From: Rhodococcus sp. 1163
GTDB taxonomy: Bacteria > Actinomycetota > Actinomycetes > Mycobacteriales > Mycobacteriaceae
Length of the DNA: 64,000 nucleotides
Direction of reading: 5' to 3'
Assembly (NCBI RefSeq): GCF_002091985.1
Contig: NZ_MKKX01000035.1
Coordinates: 173,638-237,637 of the forward strand
Shown here: positions 1 to 12,857 of the stretch, one piece after another
Position numbering within the stretch: position 1 is the first letter of the stretch
How the letters are laid out: every line of letters starts with the position of its first letter
Program-made: the position numbers and the translations under genes
Notes under the pieces: model-generated
What the model saw: the letters and a program-made list of their open reading frames with translations, nothing else
What the model was told of the DNA's origin: nothing
The model's database searches: none

Positions 1-548
1 AAGTTGGGCACCCGCGACGGAAGTACCGTCGGCTCTTGGGTTTTGCCGTCGTAGTTGGGAATGAAATCGACGGTTTCCTCGTCGATGTCGCGCAGCATCT
101 CCATCGCGAGCGGGGTCAGACGTGCCTCGGTGTAACGCATTGCGGCGGCACCGTCGTTGCCGCGTGATCCGAAGTTGCCCTGACCGTCGACCAACGGGTA
201 TCGCATCGACCATGGCTGAGCCAAACGGACCAACGCGTCGTAGATCGAGCTGTCGCCGTGCGGATGGTAGTTACCCATCGTTTCGGCAACGGGGCGTGCG
301 GATTTGACGTAGCTGCGGTCGGGACGGAAACCCGAGTCGTACATGGCGTAGAGCACCCGGCGGTGGACCGGCTTCAAGCCGTCTCTGACCTCGGGTAGCG
401 CACGGCCGACGATGACGCTCATCGCGTAGTCGATGTAACTACGCTGCATTTCCTCTTGAATGTCGACCGGATCGATCCGGTCTCCACCCTCGGCGTTGGT
501 GGTCGAACCCGGAGGCGGTCCTACTGGTGGTTCGGTGATATCGGACAT
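1..548 (-). CDS. gyrA: DNA gyrase subunit A, N-terminal part
   Basis: This is the breakage-reunion subunit of DNA gyrase, which introduces negative supercoils with GyrB. Only the first 182 codons are inside the window; the gene runs off the left edge. The ATG at 548 follows a good ribosome binding site (AGGAGAAAAG). The protein shows the GyrA start region with [20 protein letters not shown], then [13 protein letters not shown] and the quinolone-resistance region with [14 protein letters not shown]. The position matching GyrA Ser83 of E. coli is a serine (GDSSIYD), so no classical resistance change is visible there. It lies 69 nt downstream of gyrB on the same strand and is probably co-transcribed with it. 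Confidence 0.97.
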   Translation of the reverse strand, partial: MSDITEPPVGPPPGSTTNAEGGDRIDPVDIQEEMQRSYIDYAMSVIVGRALPEVRDGLKPVHRRVLYAMYDSGFRPDRSYVKSARPVAETMGNYHPHGDSSIYDALVRLAQPWSMRYPLVDGQGNFGSRGNDGAAAMRYTEARLTPLAMEMLRDIDEETVDFIPNYDGKTQEPTVLPSRVPN

Positions 549-617
549 AAGGCTTTTCTCCTAGAGAAAGTCACCGTAGGTCAGCACGACAGAGCCGGGC
601 TGACCTACGGACATCAA

Positions 618-2966
<2,349 letters not shown>

Positions 2967-4064
2967 TCAGAGATCCAACACGATCCGGTCGCCGCTCGAG
3001 CGGGACACGCAGATCAGCATTTCCTGCTCCTGCTCGTCCGAGGTCAGCCTGTGTTCGCGGTGTTCGGGCTTCCCACTGAGAACCCGCACGCGGCACGTCC
3101 CACAGAATCCCTGCTGGCAGGAGTAGCTGACATCGGGCCGAATCTCCCGAATCGCCTCCAGCACAGTCTTGTCCGCCGGGACGGTGACCACTGTTCCGGA
3201 ATTCACCAGCTGAATCTCGAACTCCACTCCGCCGCGCACCGGTGGCGCAGAGAACCGTTCGAAATAAAGGTGTGTGGCAGGGAACGCGTCGAACGCCGTC
3301 CGCACACCCTCGATCATCGGCGGTGGACCGCAGCAATAGACAGCACCGCCGACAACGGGCTCGAGCAGTGTCGGGCCGGACGGCACACCTTCGACATCGT
3401 CGGTGCGTACCGTCACGCGGTCGGAATCCCACGTCACTATCTCGTCGAGAAACGGCATCGATTCGCGGGAACGCCCGCAGTAGACGAGATGCCAATCCAT
3501 ACCCACTTCGCGAGCGGCACGCACCATCGGAATGATCGCAGTGATCCCGATTCCACCGGCAACGAACACCGCCTGCCCGCTCGGTACGAAAGGAAACCCG
3601 TTGCGTGGTCCGCGAACCACAAGTTCAGCTCCCTCCTCGAGGGCATGCATTTCCTGTGAGCCACCGCCGCCGTCCGGGATGTACCGCACCGCAACGGTGT
3701 AACTGTCGAGGTCGCCAGGATCACCGCACAACGAGTACTGCCTACGACGTCCCGAAGGCAAGTGGAAGTCCAGGTGCATTCCCGGCGCCCAGGCCGGCAA
3801 CGGCGCCCCGTCGGAAGACCGGAAAGTCAGCTGAGCCACGCACTGATCGACGCAGAGGATCTCTCTTCGGTCGAGAGTGAGTGAAACGGTACGCACCACT
3901 TCCGGCGCAGCGTACTCACCGGAATACGATCCGTCGTCGAGAAGGGCGAACCACTTGTCCAGGGCATCGGTGACGATGGACACCGTCTGGTCCGACGCGG
4001 TCCGCCCGTACAGATCACCCGGAATGACTCGGCCTACGCGGAAGGCCTCGACCGATCGCGTCAT
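2967..4064 (-). CDS. Phthalate-dioxygenase-reductase-type flavin/[2Fe-2S] oxidoreductase
   Basis: This is a 365-residue class IA oxygenase reductase that would pass electrons from NAD(P)H through flavin to a plant-type [2Fe-2S] cluster and on to a partner oxygenase. The flavin-binding motif RRQYSLCGDP and a nucleotide-binding region (GGIGITAIIPMVRAA) precede the C-terminal ferredoxin domain. Its cluster cysteines are C316, C321, C324 and C352 (CQQGFCGTC then LIC). The ATG at 4064 (MTRSVEAF) is preferred; an in-frame extension to 4214 overlaps the upstream gene and lacks family sequence. It lies 32 nt after the diiron-protein gene, so the two are likely one transcription unit and functional partners. 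The physiological substrate is unknown. Confidence 0.85.
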   Translation of the reverse strand: MTRSVEAFRVGRVIPGDLYGRTASDQTVSIVTDALDKWFALLDDGSYSGEYAAPEVVRTVSLTLDRREILCVDQCVAQLTFRSSDGAPLPAWAPGMHLDFHLPSGRRRQYSLCGDPGDLDSYTVAVRYIPDGGGGSQEMHALEEGAELVVRGPRNGFPFVPSGQAVFVAGGIGITAIIPMVRAAREVGMDWHLVYCGRSRESMPFLDEIVTWDSDRVTVRTDDVEGVPSGPTLLEPVVGGAVYCCGPPPMIEGVRTAFDAFPATHLYFERFSAPPVRGGVEFEIQLVNSGTVVTVPADKTVLEAIREIRPDVSYSCQQGFCGTCRVRVLSGKPEHREHRLTSDEQEQEMLICVSRSSGDRIVLDL

Positions 4065-4096
4065 TTTTGCCCACTTGCGCCGAAAACCCAAGGCAC

Positions 4097-5110
4097 TCAC
4101 CGTGCAGCTGCGCGTGCAGCAGGGGAAGTGGCGAGATATTGCACCGCCTGCGCGGTGGATCCTTCCTGTGACGGGTGGTAGTCGGACCGCAGATAGCGCA
4201 GCGATGCTTTCCATAACGACTTCGGACTCGGAAAGAGCCCTCGAGCAGCAACCCGGCGATAGTCACGCAAGGAGGGGCGGCGTTTTTTCGGTGGCAAAGC
4301 TGCCAACGTCGGGTCCTGATCCATCAAGAACCGCACCCCGCGCGTCCAAAACCACACCATGGTCGGCGCGATGGCAATGTAAGTTCGCAGCCGTCGTGCC
4401 GGTCGTACGTCGAAGTACTGCATGACCTCGAAAGCCACCGATCGGTGCTCGACTTCTTCAGCCCCGTGCCACCTCAACAGGTCCAACATGGTCGGGTCGA
4501 ACTCGACGACGTCGAGCTGCCGGGCATTGAGAACCCAGTCCCCGAGAAAAGCCGTCAAATGCTCGACCGCTGCGATCAGCGCAATGCGCTCCACCAGGCT
4601 GTTGCGCGTATGTCCGGACCTGTTTCCCAGCACACGGCCGAACAGAAATCGCATTTGCTCGACGTACGGCTCGACATCGATCCCGTAGGCGGTGAGCTGT
4701 TCGAGGACCTGTGTGTGGGCCTGAGCGTGCATTGCTTCCTGCCCGATGAATCCGATGACGTCCTCTTTGAGCTGCTCGTCATGGATCAAAGGCAGAGCTT
4801 CTTTGAAAGTACGGACGAACCACTCTTCGCCCTCGGGCAGAAGAAGATGCATCACGTTGAACAGATGGGTCGCCAGCGGGTCGGCGTCCACATAATGCAG
4901 CGGCAACGAGCCCCAGTCGAACGAGACATTCCTGGCCTGCAGAATGACCCTGTCATCCAGCGTAGGCGCGTCGACATTGTGCGTAACCGCGACGGTCGAG
5001 TGCCCGTTACGGTCCGAAGATCGAAAATTCTTGGGTAACACTGCATCCCTTCGTCGACTGCGTCGGCTGCCCCGAGCCAACAGCCTTGGTGGAACCGAGT
5101 GGATACGCAT
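4097..5110 (-). CDS. Ferritin-like diiron protein (PF10118-type predicted metal-dependent hydrolase)
   Basis: The protein matches the family usually named predicted metal-dependent hydrolase. Numbered from the ATG at 5110, it shows a four-helix diiron pattern: E95/E96 (EGEEWF), E125-x-x-H128 (QEAMH), E183 (AAVEHL) and E219-x-x-H222 (EEVEH). That E / ExxH / E / ExxH arrangement is typical of diiron carboxylate oxidases and oxygenases. A frame extension to 5185 exists, but neither start has a strong ribosome binding site. The gene sits directly upstream of a flavin/[2Fe-2S] reductase, which suggests a redox rather than hydrolytic role. That role is inference. Both genes interrupt the otherwise conserved dciA-gyrB neighbourhood. 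Confidence 0.8.
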   Translation of the reverse strand: MRIHSVPPRLLARGSRRSRRRDAVLPKNFRSSDRNGHSTVAVTHNVDAPTLDDRVILQARNVSFDWGSLPLHYVDADPLATHLFNVMHLLLPEGEEWFVRTFKEALPLIHDEQLKEDVIGFIGQEAMHAQAHTQVLEQLTAYGIDVEPYVEQMRFLFGRVLGNRSGHTRNSLVERIALIAAVEHLTAFLGDWVLNARQLDVVEFDPTMLDLLRWHGAEEVEHRSVAFEVMQYFDVRPARRLRTYIAIAPTMVWFWTRGVRFLMDQDPTLAALPPKKRRPSLRDYRRVAARGLFPSPKSLWKASLRYLRSDYHPSQEGSTAQAVQYLATSPAARAAAR

Positions 5111-5197
5111 CCGAAAACGGCCAATCACCCACAATACCCTTGAATCACCGGCGAAGTTGTGATAATCCCACTCTAGAAATATCACGAATAGGAGGAT

Positions 5198-5752
5198 TTA
5201 CCCATACGTGTCTCGGGGACCCCTACCCTTGACGTGGCGATCACCCTTGCGCCAGCTTTTCGTGGTGGGTCCGGTGATCTTCAGCGACTTCACGATCCCG
5301 TGGCCGACTGCGGCGGCGATCTTGGCCAGAATCTGTGCCTGCATCAACCGAAGTTGAGTAGCCCACGCCGTCGACTCCGCCGATATGCTCAAAACGCTGT
5401 CCTCGAGCTTGACAGGGACAGCGTGTGCCGCAATGTCCTCGCCGACGACGGTGGGCCAACGCCCCATCACCGTGCCCTCTGCCACTTTGTCGGACCATCC
5501 ACGGTTCTTTGCAATCGAACCGGCCACCGAACCGAGTGTCTGTGGGTCGCGATCGTCTGGTCCGGCCCCGGACCATCCACGCTTGCGTCGGCCTCGAAGC
5601 GCGCGAACTCCACCGCTGGGCGACGACCGTCCCTGCCCCACAGACTTACCACTCGCCTTCGCCGCCGCACGTGCGTCCTCGAGGGCACGTCGAGCAAGAT
5701 CCACTCCGCGTGGTTCGTTCTCCGGATCTTTACTTCCGGCATCATCGGTCAT
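5198..5752 (-). CDS. dciA: DciA-type replicative helicase operator protein (DUF721)
   Basis: This 184-residue protein occupies the recF-gyrB position of mycobacterial Rv0004 and has the DUF721/DciA core: [38 protein letters not shown] followed by [16 protein letters not shown] in separate short motifs. DciA helps load the DnaB helicase where DnaC is absent. The N-terminal 80 residues are basic and low in complexity ([27 protein letters not shown]), which is normal in Actinobacteria. The ATG at 5752 shares its A with the recF stop codon (TGATG), which favours it over the GTG six bases upstream and implies translational coupling with recF. Confidence 0.92.
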   Translation of the reverse strand: MTDDAGSKDPENEPRGVDLARRALEDARAAAKASGKSVGQGRSSPSGGVRALRGRRKRGWSGAGPDDRDPQTLGSVAGSIAKNRGWSDKVAEGTVMGRWPTVVGEDIAAHAVPVKLEDSVLSISAESTAWATQLRLMQAQILAKIAAAVGHGIVKSLKITGPTTKSWRKGDRHVKGRGPRDTYG

Positions 5753-6963
5753 CAGCACACATTTTCATCGAGGGGAGTGATGGTGGAGATTCGACCCGAA
5801 TCTCCCTGAACAGCTTCGACGCCGAAGCGCCTGGCATCAATTTCGGCCGGAATGTCCTCGGCGACCGCAGCTGTAATGATGACCTGCTCCGCCCCGGAAG
5901 CCACTCGCGCAAGTGCACTTCGACGTTTGCGATCCAGTTCTGCGAATACGTCGTCGAGCATCAAGACCGGGTCGCTGCCCTCGGCACGGAGCAGCCCGAA
6001 CGACGCCAACCGCAATGACAACGCAAAGGACCACGATTCGCCATGGCTCGCATAGCCTTTCGCCGGCTGATCACCGAGCCCAAGTTCGAGATCGTCCCGG
6101 TGAGGTCCGACCAAGCAGACTCCACGTTCGATCTCACGCGTACGCATCGTCGAAAGTTGATGCAAGAAAGCAGCTTCCAGTACCTCGACATCATCGGATT
6201 CGGGCTCGCGATTCGGATCCGAGAACTCCGGTGGCAGCGCTTCGGCGAGACTGCTGCGGTACTTGATCGTTGCGGGGCGTGACTCCGGGGCAATCGACGA
6301 GTAGGACTCGGCTACATGAGGTGTCAGCTCGTGTACCAAACCTATTCTTGCGGAAAGCAACTCCGCACCATGCGCAGCAAGATGCCCATCCCAAACATCC
6401 AGAGTCGCCAATGCGCCCACCCCGTCGCTCGAGCTCGAGCCGCGTCGCAAGGATCCACCTGCCGTCTTGAGCAATGCCGATCGCTGACGGAGTACCTTGT
6501 CATAATCTGCTCTGACAGCCGCCATTCGGGGACGACGCGTCGTCAACAGTTCGTCGAGGTACCTACGACGCTCGCCTGGGTCTCCGCGCACCAACGCGAG
6601 ATCCTCGGGTGCGAACAACACACTGCGCAGTACCCCCAGGATTTCACGAGGCCGTCGCACCGGAGATCTATTCATTCTTGCTTTGTTCGCCCGGCCCTCG
6701 AGGATCTCGACATCGATCGTCAATTCTCGACCCTGATTTATCACCGATGCACCCGCAAAGGCCCGCTCCGCACCTGCTCTGATCAGCGGCGCATCCGAAG
6801 ACACACGGTGAGAGGACAACGTCGAGAGGTATCCGAGCGACTCGAGCAGATTCGTCTTCCCATGCCCGTTGGGACCGACGAACACCACCGAGCCAGGACC
6901 GAGATCAGTGGTGACGTCATCCCACGAACGAAAATCGCGAAGAGTGAACGAACGAACGAACAA
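5752..6963 (-). CDS. recF: DNA replication and repair protein RecF
   Basis: RecF is an SMC-like ABC ATPase that helps load RecA at single-strand gaps. The 403-residue protein carries the Walker A motif GPNGHGKT at residues 30-37, the RecF segment RRYLDELL, and a C-terminal Walker B region ([17 protein letters not shown]). Translation appears to start at TTG (6963), because the sequence [13 protein letters not shown] aligns with the family start and no ATG or GTG is available at that point. The start lies two bases after the gnd stop codon, so reinitiation after gnd is likely. Confidence 0.95.
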   Translation of the reverse strand: MFVRSFTLRDFRSWDDVTTDLGPGSVVFVGPNGHGKTNLLESLGYLSTLSSHRVSSDAPLIRAGAERAFAGASVINQGRELTIDVEILEGRANKARMNRSPVRRPREILGVLRSVLFAPEDLALVRGDPGERRRYLDELLTTRRPRMAAVRADYDKVLRQRSALLKTAGGSLRRGSSSSDGVGALATLDVWDGHLAAHGAELLSARIGLVHELTPHVAESYSSIAPESRPATIKYRSSLAEALPPEFSDPNREPESDDVEVLEAAFLHQLSTMRTREIERGVCLVGPHRDDLELGLGDQPAKGYASHGESWSFALSLRLASFGLLRAEGSDPVLMLDDVFAELDRKRRSALARVASGAEQVIITAAVAEDIPAEIDARRFGVEAVQGDSGRISTITPLDENVC

Positions 6964-6965
6964 GG

Positions 6966-7886
6966 CTATTTCTTGGGGTCGGGTGCTCGAAGTAATTCAT
7001 CAGCACCTGCCCGCTTGACGGCGTGGCCGCCGAACTGGTTACGAAGAGCCGACACAGCCTTCATAGCGGGCGAATCGTCCTGCCGCGAAGCAAATCTCGC
7101 GAACAGTGCGGCCGCGATAACCGGCACTGGGACCGCATGTCTGATCGCTTCTTCCACCGTCCACCGACCTTCACCCGAATCTTCCGTGTAACCGGAGATC
7201 TCGCTGAACTCGGGGTCCTGGGCCAAGGCTTGAACCAGCAGATCGAGCAGCCACGAACGAACGACGGTCCCTTTGCTCCACGCACGTAGCACCCCGTGGA
7301 CGTCCTGAACGAGCTCTTCCGCCTCGAGCAGCTCGTATCCCTCGGCATAGGCCTGCATGAGCCCGTACTCGATACCGTTGTGGACCATTTTCGAGTAGTG
7401 ACCTGCGCCGACCGGGCCAGCGTGGACGAACCCGTCGGCACGCTCACCCTCTGGGCGTAAGGCGTCGAAGATCGGAAGGGCGCGTGAAACGTCCTCCTCG
7501 GAACCGCCCACCATGAGGCCATATCCGTTTTCGAGTCCCCAGACGCCACCGGACACGCCGGCATCGATGTAACCGATGCCTTTCCCTGCAAGTCGTTCGG
7601 CGTTCGCGGCATCGTCGGTGAACCGGGAGTTGCCACCGTCGATGACCAGATCACCCTTGTCGAGTACCTCGCTCAACGACGCGATCGTGCTTCGGGTGAT
7701 GTCACCGGACGGAACCATGACCCACACGACCCGCGGCGCCACCAACGTCTTGGCCAACTCCTCGAGGGACGGGGCGTCGGTAACCTCTGGTCTTGGGTCG
7801 TATCCGATCACTTCGTGTCCGTGCGCACGCAGACGCTCGCGCATGTTGAAGCCCATTTTCCCGAGGCCGACCAGTCCCAGCTGCAT
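6966..7886 (-). CDS. gnd: 6-phosphogluconate dehydrogenase, decarboxylating, short form
   Basis: This enzyme of the pentose phosphate pathway oxidises 6-phosphogluconate to ribulose 5-phosphate and CO2. The N-terminus has a Rossmann GLGKMG at residues 7-12. An aspartate ends strand 2 (GYDPRPE), which suggests NAD rather than NADP preference; that is inference. The family motif [12 protein letters not shown] and the substrate-binding stretch [16 protein letters not shown], with the catalytic lysine, are present. At 306 residues it belongs to the short (about 300 residue) group rather than the 470-residue E. coli type. Its place between dnaN and recF is seen in many Mycobacteriales. Confidence 0.94.
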   Translation of the reverse strand: MQLGLVGLGKMGFNMRERLRAHGHEVIGYDPRPEVTDAPSLEELAKTLVAPRVVWVMVPSGDITRSTIASLSEVLDKGDLVIDGGNSRFTDDAANAERLAGKGIGYIDAGVSGGVWGLENGYGLMVGGSEEDVSRALPIFDALRPEGERADGFVHAGPVGAGHYSKMVHNGIEYGLMQAYAEGYELLEAEELVQDVHGVLRAWSKGTVVRSWLLDLLVQALAQDPEFSEISGYTEDSGEGRWTVEEAIRHAVPVPVIAAALFARFASRQDDSPAMKAVSALRNQFGGHAVKRAGADELLRAPDPKK

Positions 7887-7962
7887 GAGGAGATGTCCTT
7901 CTCTAGTGTGCGGATGCCCCTTGGCGTCGAGTAAACCGCATCCGGACGTGTTCCGTATCCGA

Positions 7963-9147
7963 TCAGCCAGGTAGTCGAACCGGCATCAGCAGATACGTGT
8001 ACGCGCTCTGCGGTGCTGGAAACTTGCCCGAAGAATCCGGAACGAGCTCATCGTCGGAAGTCGGACGCAGAACTGCCGGCCGACTGGGAGTGGTGAACCC
8101 GAACGTGACTTTTTCACTGTGCAGCGACGACAATCCGTCGATCAGGTACCCCGGATTGAAGGCGATCGTCAATGCCTCACCTTGGAAGTCTGCAAGCAGG
8201 CCTTCTTCGGCACGCCCGGCATCGTCACCGCCCGCGGAGAGAAGCACACCTTCGGCCGAGAACTCGAGGCGCACCTGGGCACCGCGCTCGGCAACCAACG
8301 CGACGCGTTTGATGGCTTCGACGAGCGGAGCGATCTCCACGACCGCGACGGCCGTGTGTTCCGGTGGCAACAGCTGGCGGAACTTGGGAAAGTCTGCATC
8401 CAGGAGTCGGGTCGTGGTGCGACGGCCTTCGCTGATAATTCCCAGCAAGCCGTCGGCGCCGATGGTCGACCCCGAACCCAGTGCGAGTTCGACGGGTGAG
8501 CTCGCGTTTCCGACCAAGGTCTTCGCGGACTCGGACAGAGTCTTCGCAGGTATGAGAACTTCGGTCGTGACGTCTTCGCCGACGGGTGTCCACTCGAGTT
8601 CGCGAACGGCCAGGCGGAATCGGTCTGTAGCTGCGAGCACGACCTTGGTGCCCGCAATCTCGACTCGGACGCCGGTCAGCATCGGAAGGGTGTCGTCTTT
8701 GCCTGCCGCAACTGCAACCTGCGCGATGGCTTCGGAGAACACCTCGACCGGAATCGATCCGGTCTGCGTCGGCAGCTCGGGAAGCTGAGGGTAGTCCTCG
8801 ACGGGCATCGTCGGCAGCGAGAACTTCGCACTGCCGCAGGTGATGAGCACTCGAGTTCCCTCGACACCGACGTCGACGGGTTTGTTCGGGAGAGACTTCG
8901 TGATATCGGCCAGAAGCTTGCCGGAGACGAGGACTCGACCGGCAGTTGCGACCTCAGCAGATACCCGGACCTGGGCTGATACCTCGTAGTCGAACCCAGA
9001 AACAGTCAGACCCTGCTCGTCGACGGCGAGAAGAACTCCACCGAGAACGGGAACGGGCGGCCTGGACGGGAGGCTTCGAGCAACCCAGGCAACGGAATCG
9101 GAAAAATCTTCGCGAGCAACGCGAAACTTCAGACTTCCAAGCTCCAT
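7963..9147 (-). CDS. dnaN: DNA polymerase III beta sliding clamp
   Basis: DnaN forms the ring-shaped processivity clamp of the replicase. The ATG at 9147 ([19 protein letters not shown]) follows a strong ribosome binding site (GAGAGGAAAG), and this start gives 394 residues. Three clamp repeats can be followed, with [39 protein letters not shown] and the C-terminal [12 protein letters not shown], which lies in the partner-binding pocket region. It is divided from dnaA by the oriC intergenic region. Confidence 0.97.
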   Translation of the reverse strand: MELGSLKFRVAREDFSDSVAWVARSLPSRPPVPVLGGVLLAVDEQGLTVSGFDYEVSAQVRVSAEVATAGRVLVSGKLLADITKSLPNKPVDVGVEGTRVLITCGSAKFSLPTMPVEDYPQLPELPTQTGSIPVEVFSEAIAQVAVAAGKDDTLPMLTGVRVEIAGTKVVLAATDRFRLAVRELEWTPVGEDVTTEVLIPAKTLSESAKTLVGNASSPVELALGSGSTIGADGLLGIISEGRRTTTRLLDADFPKFRQLLPPEHTAVAVVEIAPLVEAIKRVALVAERGAQVRLEFSAEGVLLSAGGDDAGRAEEGLLADFQGEALTIAFNPGYLIDGLSSLHSEKVTFGFTTPSRPAVLRPTSDDELVPDSSGKFPAPQSAYTYLLMPVRLPG

Positions 9148-9512
9148 CGCTAAAGTCTTTCCTCTCGTTCGGCAGCAGTTCGTTCCCACAATGTCTGCGG
9201 TGAGCGCAGCGTGCGCTCATGACCGGTGCATCGAAGAGTCTGACACAACCGAGCAGAAGCACACCGTATGCCCTTCCCGACCAACTTGAAAGCCGAACGA
9301 CGACGTCGACCAAGCAGGCCCACGGCTGCTGGGTGGGGCCTGTGAACGAATCGTTCCCCAGCACCTGTTTTAGAAGAAGGTCTTTTCAAGAGAAATTCTT
9401 AGTATTAATAGGTCCTGTGGAATCTGTGCACCGAGGTATGTACTCCCTGGTCGCCAAGCGTGGTGTCGTGGGGATGAATTCGGGACCGATCACCGGTGGT
9501 GTGCCAACAGCC

Positions 9513-9521
9513 TGTGGATGA
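9513..9521 (-). other. DnaA box (TCATCCACA)
   Basis: On the minus strand this reads TCATCCACA, one mismatch from the consensus TTATCCACA, inside oriC. Confidence 0.7.
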
Positions 9522-9569
9522 ATCACATCGGTTCACAGGCTCCCACAATCCATCCCCAGATCCAGCCGG

Positions 9570-9578
9570 TTATCCACA
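9570..9578 (+). other. DnaA box (TTATCCACA)
   Basis: Perfect consensus DnaA box in oriC, on the same strand as and 12 bases from the next one. Confidence 0.88.
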
Positions 9579-9581
9579 TGG

Positions 9582-9590
9582 TTATCCACA
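9582..9590 (+). other. DnaA box (TTATCCACA)
   Basis: Second perfect DnaA box. The close tandem spacing favours cooperative DnaA binding. Confidence 0.88.
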
Positions 9591-9785
9591 GGTGTGAATC
9601 ATTCGAATGGAGTCCTGAAAGCACGTTTTTTTGGCATCCAGAGGCGAAAAATTTCTTGCGAAGAGTGGCGGACGTCGCTCGAGGGGCACGGTTGAGTGAT
9701 GTGGAATGCACTCAACCGTGCCAGCGCGGGTAGCCGCGGGGAAAGTGGATGTGAAACCCGCTCAGCGATGAGACGGGGCTGTTCG

Positions 9786-11318
9786 TCAGCGCTTGGAACG
9801 CTGCTTCACTCGAGCGGTCAGCTCTTGGACCTGGTCGTACACCTTGCGTCGCTCGGTCATCTCTTTACGGATCTTTTTATCCGCGTACATGACCGTTGTG
9901 TGGTCTCTGCCGAATGTCTGCCCGATCTTGGGCAGTGACAAGTCGGTGAGTTCACGGCAGAGATACATGGCAATCTGCCTGGCCATCGCCAGCGCACGCG
10001 CTTTACCGGGTCCACAGAGATCGTCGATCGAGGTGTCGAAGTATTCCGCCGTGACGGCCATGATCGTCGCGGCATTGATCTCGAGGCTCGACGAGTCGGG
10101 CATCAAGTCTCGAAGGACCACCTCTGCCAGAGTGAGATCCAGCGCCTGACCGTTCAGCGACGCAAATGCCGTAACACGGATCAACGCGCCTTCCAGTTCA
10201 CGAATATTGCGCTCGATCCGACTGGCGATCAGCTCGAGGACATCGTGCGGAACATCGAGGCGATCCATCCGAGCCTTCTTGCTGAGGATGGCGATACGAG
10301 TCTCGAGCTCCGGGGGTTGAACGTCGGTGATCAGGCCCCACTCGAATCGAGTGCGTAGACGCTCCTCGAGGGTTGCCAGCTGTTTAGGGGGGCGATCGGA
10401 GGAAACGACGATCTGCTTGTTCGCGTTGTGCAAAGTGTTGAAGGTGTGGAAAAACTCTTCCTGGATGCCTTCTTTACCTTCGATGAACTGAATGTCGTCG
10501 ACCAGGAGTACGTCCGTCTCCCGGTATCGGCGTTTGAACGCAACCTTGCGGTCGTCACGAAGACTGTTGATGAAGTCGTTGGTGAACTCTTCGGTCGAGA
10601 CGTACTTCACGCGCATGCCTGGGAAGAGGCGCTGCGCATAGTGGCCGGCAGCGTGGAGCAAGTGCGTCTTCCCTAGCCCGGACGCGCCCCATATGAACAA
10701 AGGGTTGTAAGCGCGAGCAGGTGCTTCAGCAATGGCGACTGCCGCCGCGTGGGCAAATCGATTCGATGCGCCGATCACGAAGGTGTCGAAGGTGTACTTC
10801 GAGTTGAGGCTTTGTGCCCCGGACGTCGACGACGTGGTTGCCGGCGGCTTGGTGAAGTAGGTAGGCCACGAGTTCTGCACACTTGCCAGTGCTTCCCGCT
10901 CGTCGTCCACTTCCTCGTAGTCGGCAGTTTCCGAGTCGGAGGGATCGTCATCGGTGCTGGTGAGGAAACGTCTCCGGTAGGTTGGGGTGCTCGTTGCCTC
11001 CGTATACCGCGTCTGTTCGGGCTCGTGTTTCTCTTCTTCGGGTGCTGAAATTCGCACCCCGAGGCCTTCGACGCCCTGGCCGAGGTGACGGCCGAGCGCG
11101 TTGAGTATAGGTTCACGCAGGTCTCGCTCTATCGCTTCCTGCGCGAAAGACGAAGGAACCGCCAGCAGTGCGAAGCCTTGAGTCAGGGTAAGGGGCTCTA
11201 CGAGAGCGAGCCATGCCTTTTGCCCTTTGGTCAGAGGTTGACCACTGTGGCGGTCGGACGTCAATTCCGTGACTACCTCTGGCCAGATACGCGCCAGCGC
11301 ATCCGGATCCTCGTTCAC
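9786..11318 (-). CDS. dnaA: Chromosomal replication initiator protein DnaA
   Basis: DnaA is the AAA+ initiator that binds and opens oriC. The GTG at 11318 ([15 protein letters not shown]) follows a strong ribosome binding site (GGGGAGG), giving 510 residues; the longer frame to 11555 lacks family sequence. Domain I is followed by a long acidic linker ([20 protein letters not shown]). Then come Walker A ([10 protein letters not shown], near residues 205-216), Walker B (VLLVDDIQF, near 272), and domain IV with the DnaA-box-binding signature around [14 protein letters not shown]. DnaA boxes upstream of the gene suggest autoregulation. Confidence 0.97.
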   Translation of the reverse strand: MNEDPDALARIWPEVVTELTSDRHSGQPLTKGQKAWLALVEPLTLTQGFALLAVPSSFAQEAIERDLREPILNALGRHLGQGVEGLGVRISAPEEEKHEPEQTRYTEATSTPTYRRRFLTSTDDDPSDSETADYEEVDDEREALASVQNSWPTYFTKPPATTSSTSGAQSLNSKYTFDTFVIGASNRFAHAAAVAIAEAPARAYNPLFIWGASGLGKTHLLHAAGHYAQRLFPGMRVKYVSTEEFTNDFINSLRDDRKVAFKRRYRETDVLLVDDIQFIEGKEGIQEEFFHTFNTLHNANKQIVVSSDRPPKQLATLEERLRTRFEWGLITDVQPPELETRIAILSKKARMDRLDVPHDVLELIASRIERNIRELEGALIRVTAFASLNGQALDLTLAEVVLRDLMPDSSSLEINAATIMAVTAEYFDTSIDDLCGPGKARALAMARQIAMYLCRELTDLSLPKIGQTFGRDHTTVMYADKKIRKEMTERRKVYDQVQELTARVKQRSKR

Positions 11319-11977
11319 GGTGCCTCCCCATTCGGACGTGCCATTGAAGCGAACGTGCATGTCGTCGACAGCACGTGCCGCGGACAGTGCCTTCGAAAGA
11401 TGCTGTTGTTTCACGCTCGCACCGCATCGAAGTCCGATATCGTCGTCGTCGATCGCGAGTTCATCGGGGAACCACAGCCGGAAGTGCAACGTATCGGGTA
11501 CGGACCTGCCGTGTACGAATATGCCATTGGTTCGTGTTTCCACACAATTATCCACAGGTGTGGATGAACGACATCGGTGTCACCCCGATCGGCGAGATTT
11601 TCCTGAATTTGTCATTCGCAGAGTCTTGACCAGGACTTTTGGTAAATGCGAAATCCTCGAGCTACGGGTTTCCTACGAAGACCCGACAGAGAACGGCTCT
11701 GAGAGTGGTTATCAACACCCCTTGCTCCCCAGGTCTGGGGACGAATTACACAGATGTGATGCAGAGTCGTAGGATCGGACGGGTTTGACCACCGCTAAGT
11801 CGATCAGTACTGTCGAACAGTCACCCAAGGCGAGGTGGCCGATGCTTGCTGGCTGCTTACAGTCTGTGTTCACTCGGATTTCTCGCTGTTGGGGTGTAAA
11901 CGAGTTCGACCGAACTCGCTACCAACCGTTTCGGACGCTTCAGAGTAAGTGTCTTTGATTTTCGAGGAGTGTTCACC
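11319..11977. promoter_or_regulatory. dnaA-rpmH divergent regulatory region
   Basis: This 659-base gap separates divergent dnaA and rpmH. Two DnaA boxes face each other at 11548-11556 (TTATCCACA) and 11559-11567 (TCATCCACA on the minus strand). A TTATCAACA variant lies at 11709-11717. The gap must hold the dnaA and rpmH promoters, but none could be assigned with confidence. No gene was seen. Confidence 0.7.
11548..11567. promoter_or_regulatory. Inverted DnaA box pair upstream of dnaA
   Basis: A perfect TTATCCACA (11548-11556) is followed two bases later by an inverted TCATCCACA (11559-11567). The position about 230 bases upstream of the dnaA start suggests autorepression or a DnaA-loading site. 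Confidence 0.75.
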
Positions 11978-12121
11978 GTGGCCAAGGGCAAGCGGACGTT
12001 CCAGCCGAACAACCGACGCCGCGCGCGTGTTCACGGCTTCCGTCTTCGTATGCGTACGCGTGCAGGTCGTGCAATCGTGTCGGCACGTCGCGGCAAGGGC
12101 CGCAAGGAACTAACCGCCTAA
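11978..12121 (+). CDS. rpmH: 50S ribosomal protein L34
   Basis: L34 is a very basic 47-residue protein of the large ribosomal subunit. The GTG start ([20 protein letters not shown]) follows a GAGGAG ribosome binding site. The family core [22 protein letters not shown] and the ending KELTA are present. It heads the plus-strand rpmH-rnpA-yidD-yidC-jag cluster. The gene is too short for routine ORF cut-offs. Confidence 0.97.
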   Translation: MAKGKRTFQPNNRRRARVHGFRLRMRTRAGRAIVSARRGKGRKELTA

Positions 12122-12152
12122 TCCATGTTCGTCTGAGTTTACGGAGCTCGGG

Positions 12153-12533
12153 GTGTTACCTGAGCCGCACAGACTGCACCGAAGCGCTGATTTCACACGC
12201 GCGGTGCGTCGAGGCCGCCGAATGGGTAGACAAGACTTGGTCGTCCACGCCTACACGCGTGGCGATGCAAGTTCTGTTTTCAGTGTCGGCGAACCTAGAT
12301 TCGGATTGATCGTGAGCAAAGCTGTCGGGCCGGCGGTAACTCGTCATCGAGTTGCGCGCCGGCTTCGGCATATCTGTTCGGAGATACTCCTGGAAGTACC
12401 CGAGAGTTGCGACGTCGTTATTCGAGCACTGCCTGGTTCTGCGACCTTGTCGTCGAAAGATCTGCAACGACAGGTTCGTTCCGGGCTCAAGAAGCTGGGA
12501 TATCTCGGAGCGGTTAGAGATACGCGCTCATGA
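12153..12533 (+). CDS. rnpA: Ribonuclease P protein component
   Basis: This is the protein subunit of RNase P, which trims tRNA 5' ends together with the RNA subunit (not in this window). The 126-residue frame starts with GTG at 12153 and shows the family opening LPEPHRLHRSADFTRAVRRG and the RNR-like basic motif VGPAVTRHRVARRLRH. It lies 31 bases after rpmH and overlaps yidD by four bases (ATGA). Confidence 0.95.
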   Translation: MLPEPHRLHRSADFTRAVRRGRRMGRQDLVVHAYTRGDASSVFSVGEPRFGLIVSKAVGPAVTRHRVARRLRHICSEILLEVPESCDVVIRALPGSATLSSKDLQRQVRSGLKKLGYLGAVRDTRS

Positions 12534-12853
12534 AATTTCTACGCCTCGTCAGGTCGTTCCCCGCGCGGATTCTGATCTTCTGTATCGAGCTCTACCGCAC
12601 CTATGTGTCTCCGCTCAGACTCCCCACCTGCCGTTTCTCCCCCACGTGCAGTGAGTACGCAGTCGAAGCGTTGAAGACGCACGGTGCCATCAAAGGAACC
12701 TTGTTAGCTATCGCGCGGCTACTGAAGTGCGCTCCCTGGCACTCTGGAGGCTGGGACCCGGTGCCCGATCACGGGTCATGGCGGGTACGCAAGCAGACTT
12801 CGACCGAAGAAGGCCACGATCTCGCGAGAGTGGACGAACAGAGGAGTACATAG
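12530..12853 (+). CDS. yidD: Membrane protein insertion efficiency factor YidD
   Basis: YidD is a small membrane-associated protein that assists YidC-dependent insertion. The 107-residue product has an N-terminal amphipathic/hydrophobic segment ([18 protein letters not shown]), the signature [15 protein letters not shown], and the C-terminal [13 protein letters not shown]. Its start overlaps the rnpA stop (ATGA), and yidC begins four bases after its end, so all three are translated in a coupled run. Confidence 0.95.
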   Translation: MKFLRLVRSFPARILIFCIELYRTYVSPLRLPTCRFSPTCSEYAVEALKTHGAIKGTLLAIARLLKCAPWHSGGWDPVPDHGSWRVRKQTSTEEGHDLARVDEQRST

Positions 12854-12857
12854 AGCC

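Larger units (their letters stand above)
9148..9785. other. oriC: Chromosomal origin of replication (oriC)
   Basis: The dnaA-dnaN intergenic region is the known oriC site in Mycobacteriales. It contains two perfect TTATCCACA boxes 12 bases apart (9570-9578, 9582-9590), an inverted TCATCCACA box at 9513-9521, and weaker related words such as GTTCACAGG near 9530. An AT-rich segment at about 9367-9415 (for example AGTATTAATAGG) is the best candidate unwinding element. No open reading frame in the gap looks like a gene. Confidence 0.9.
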
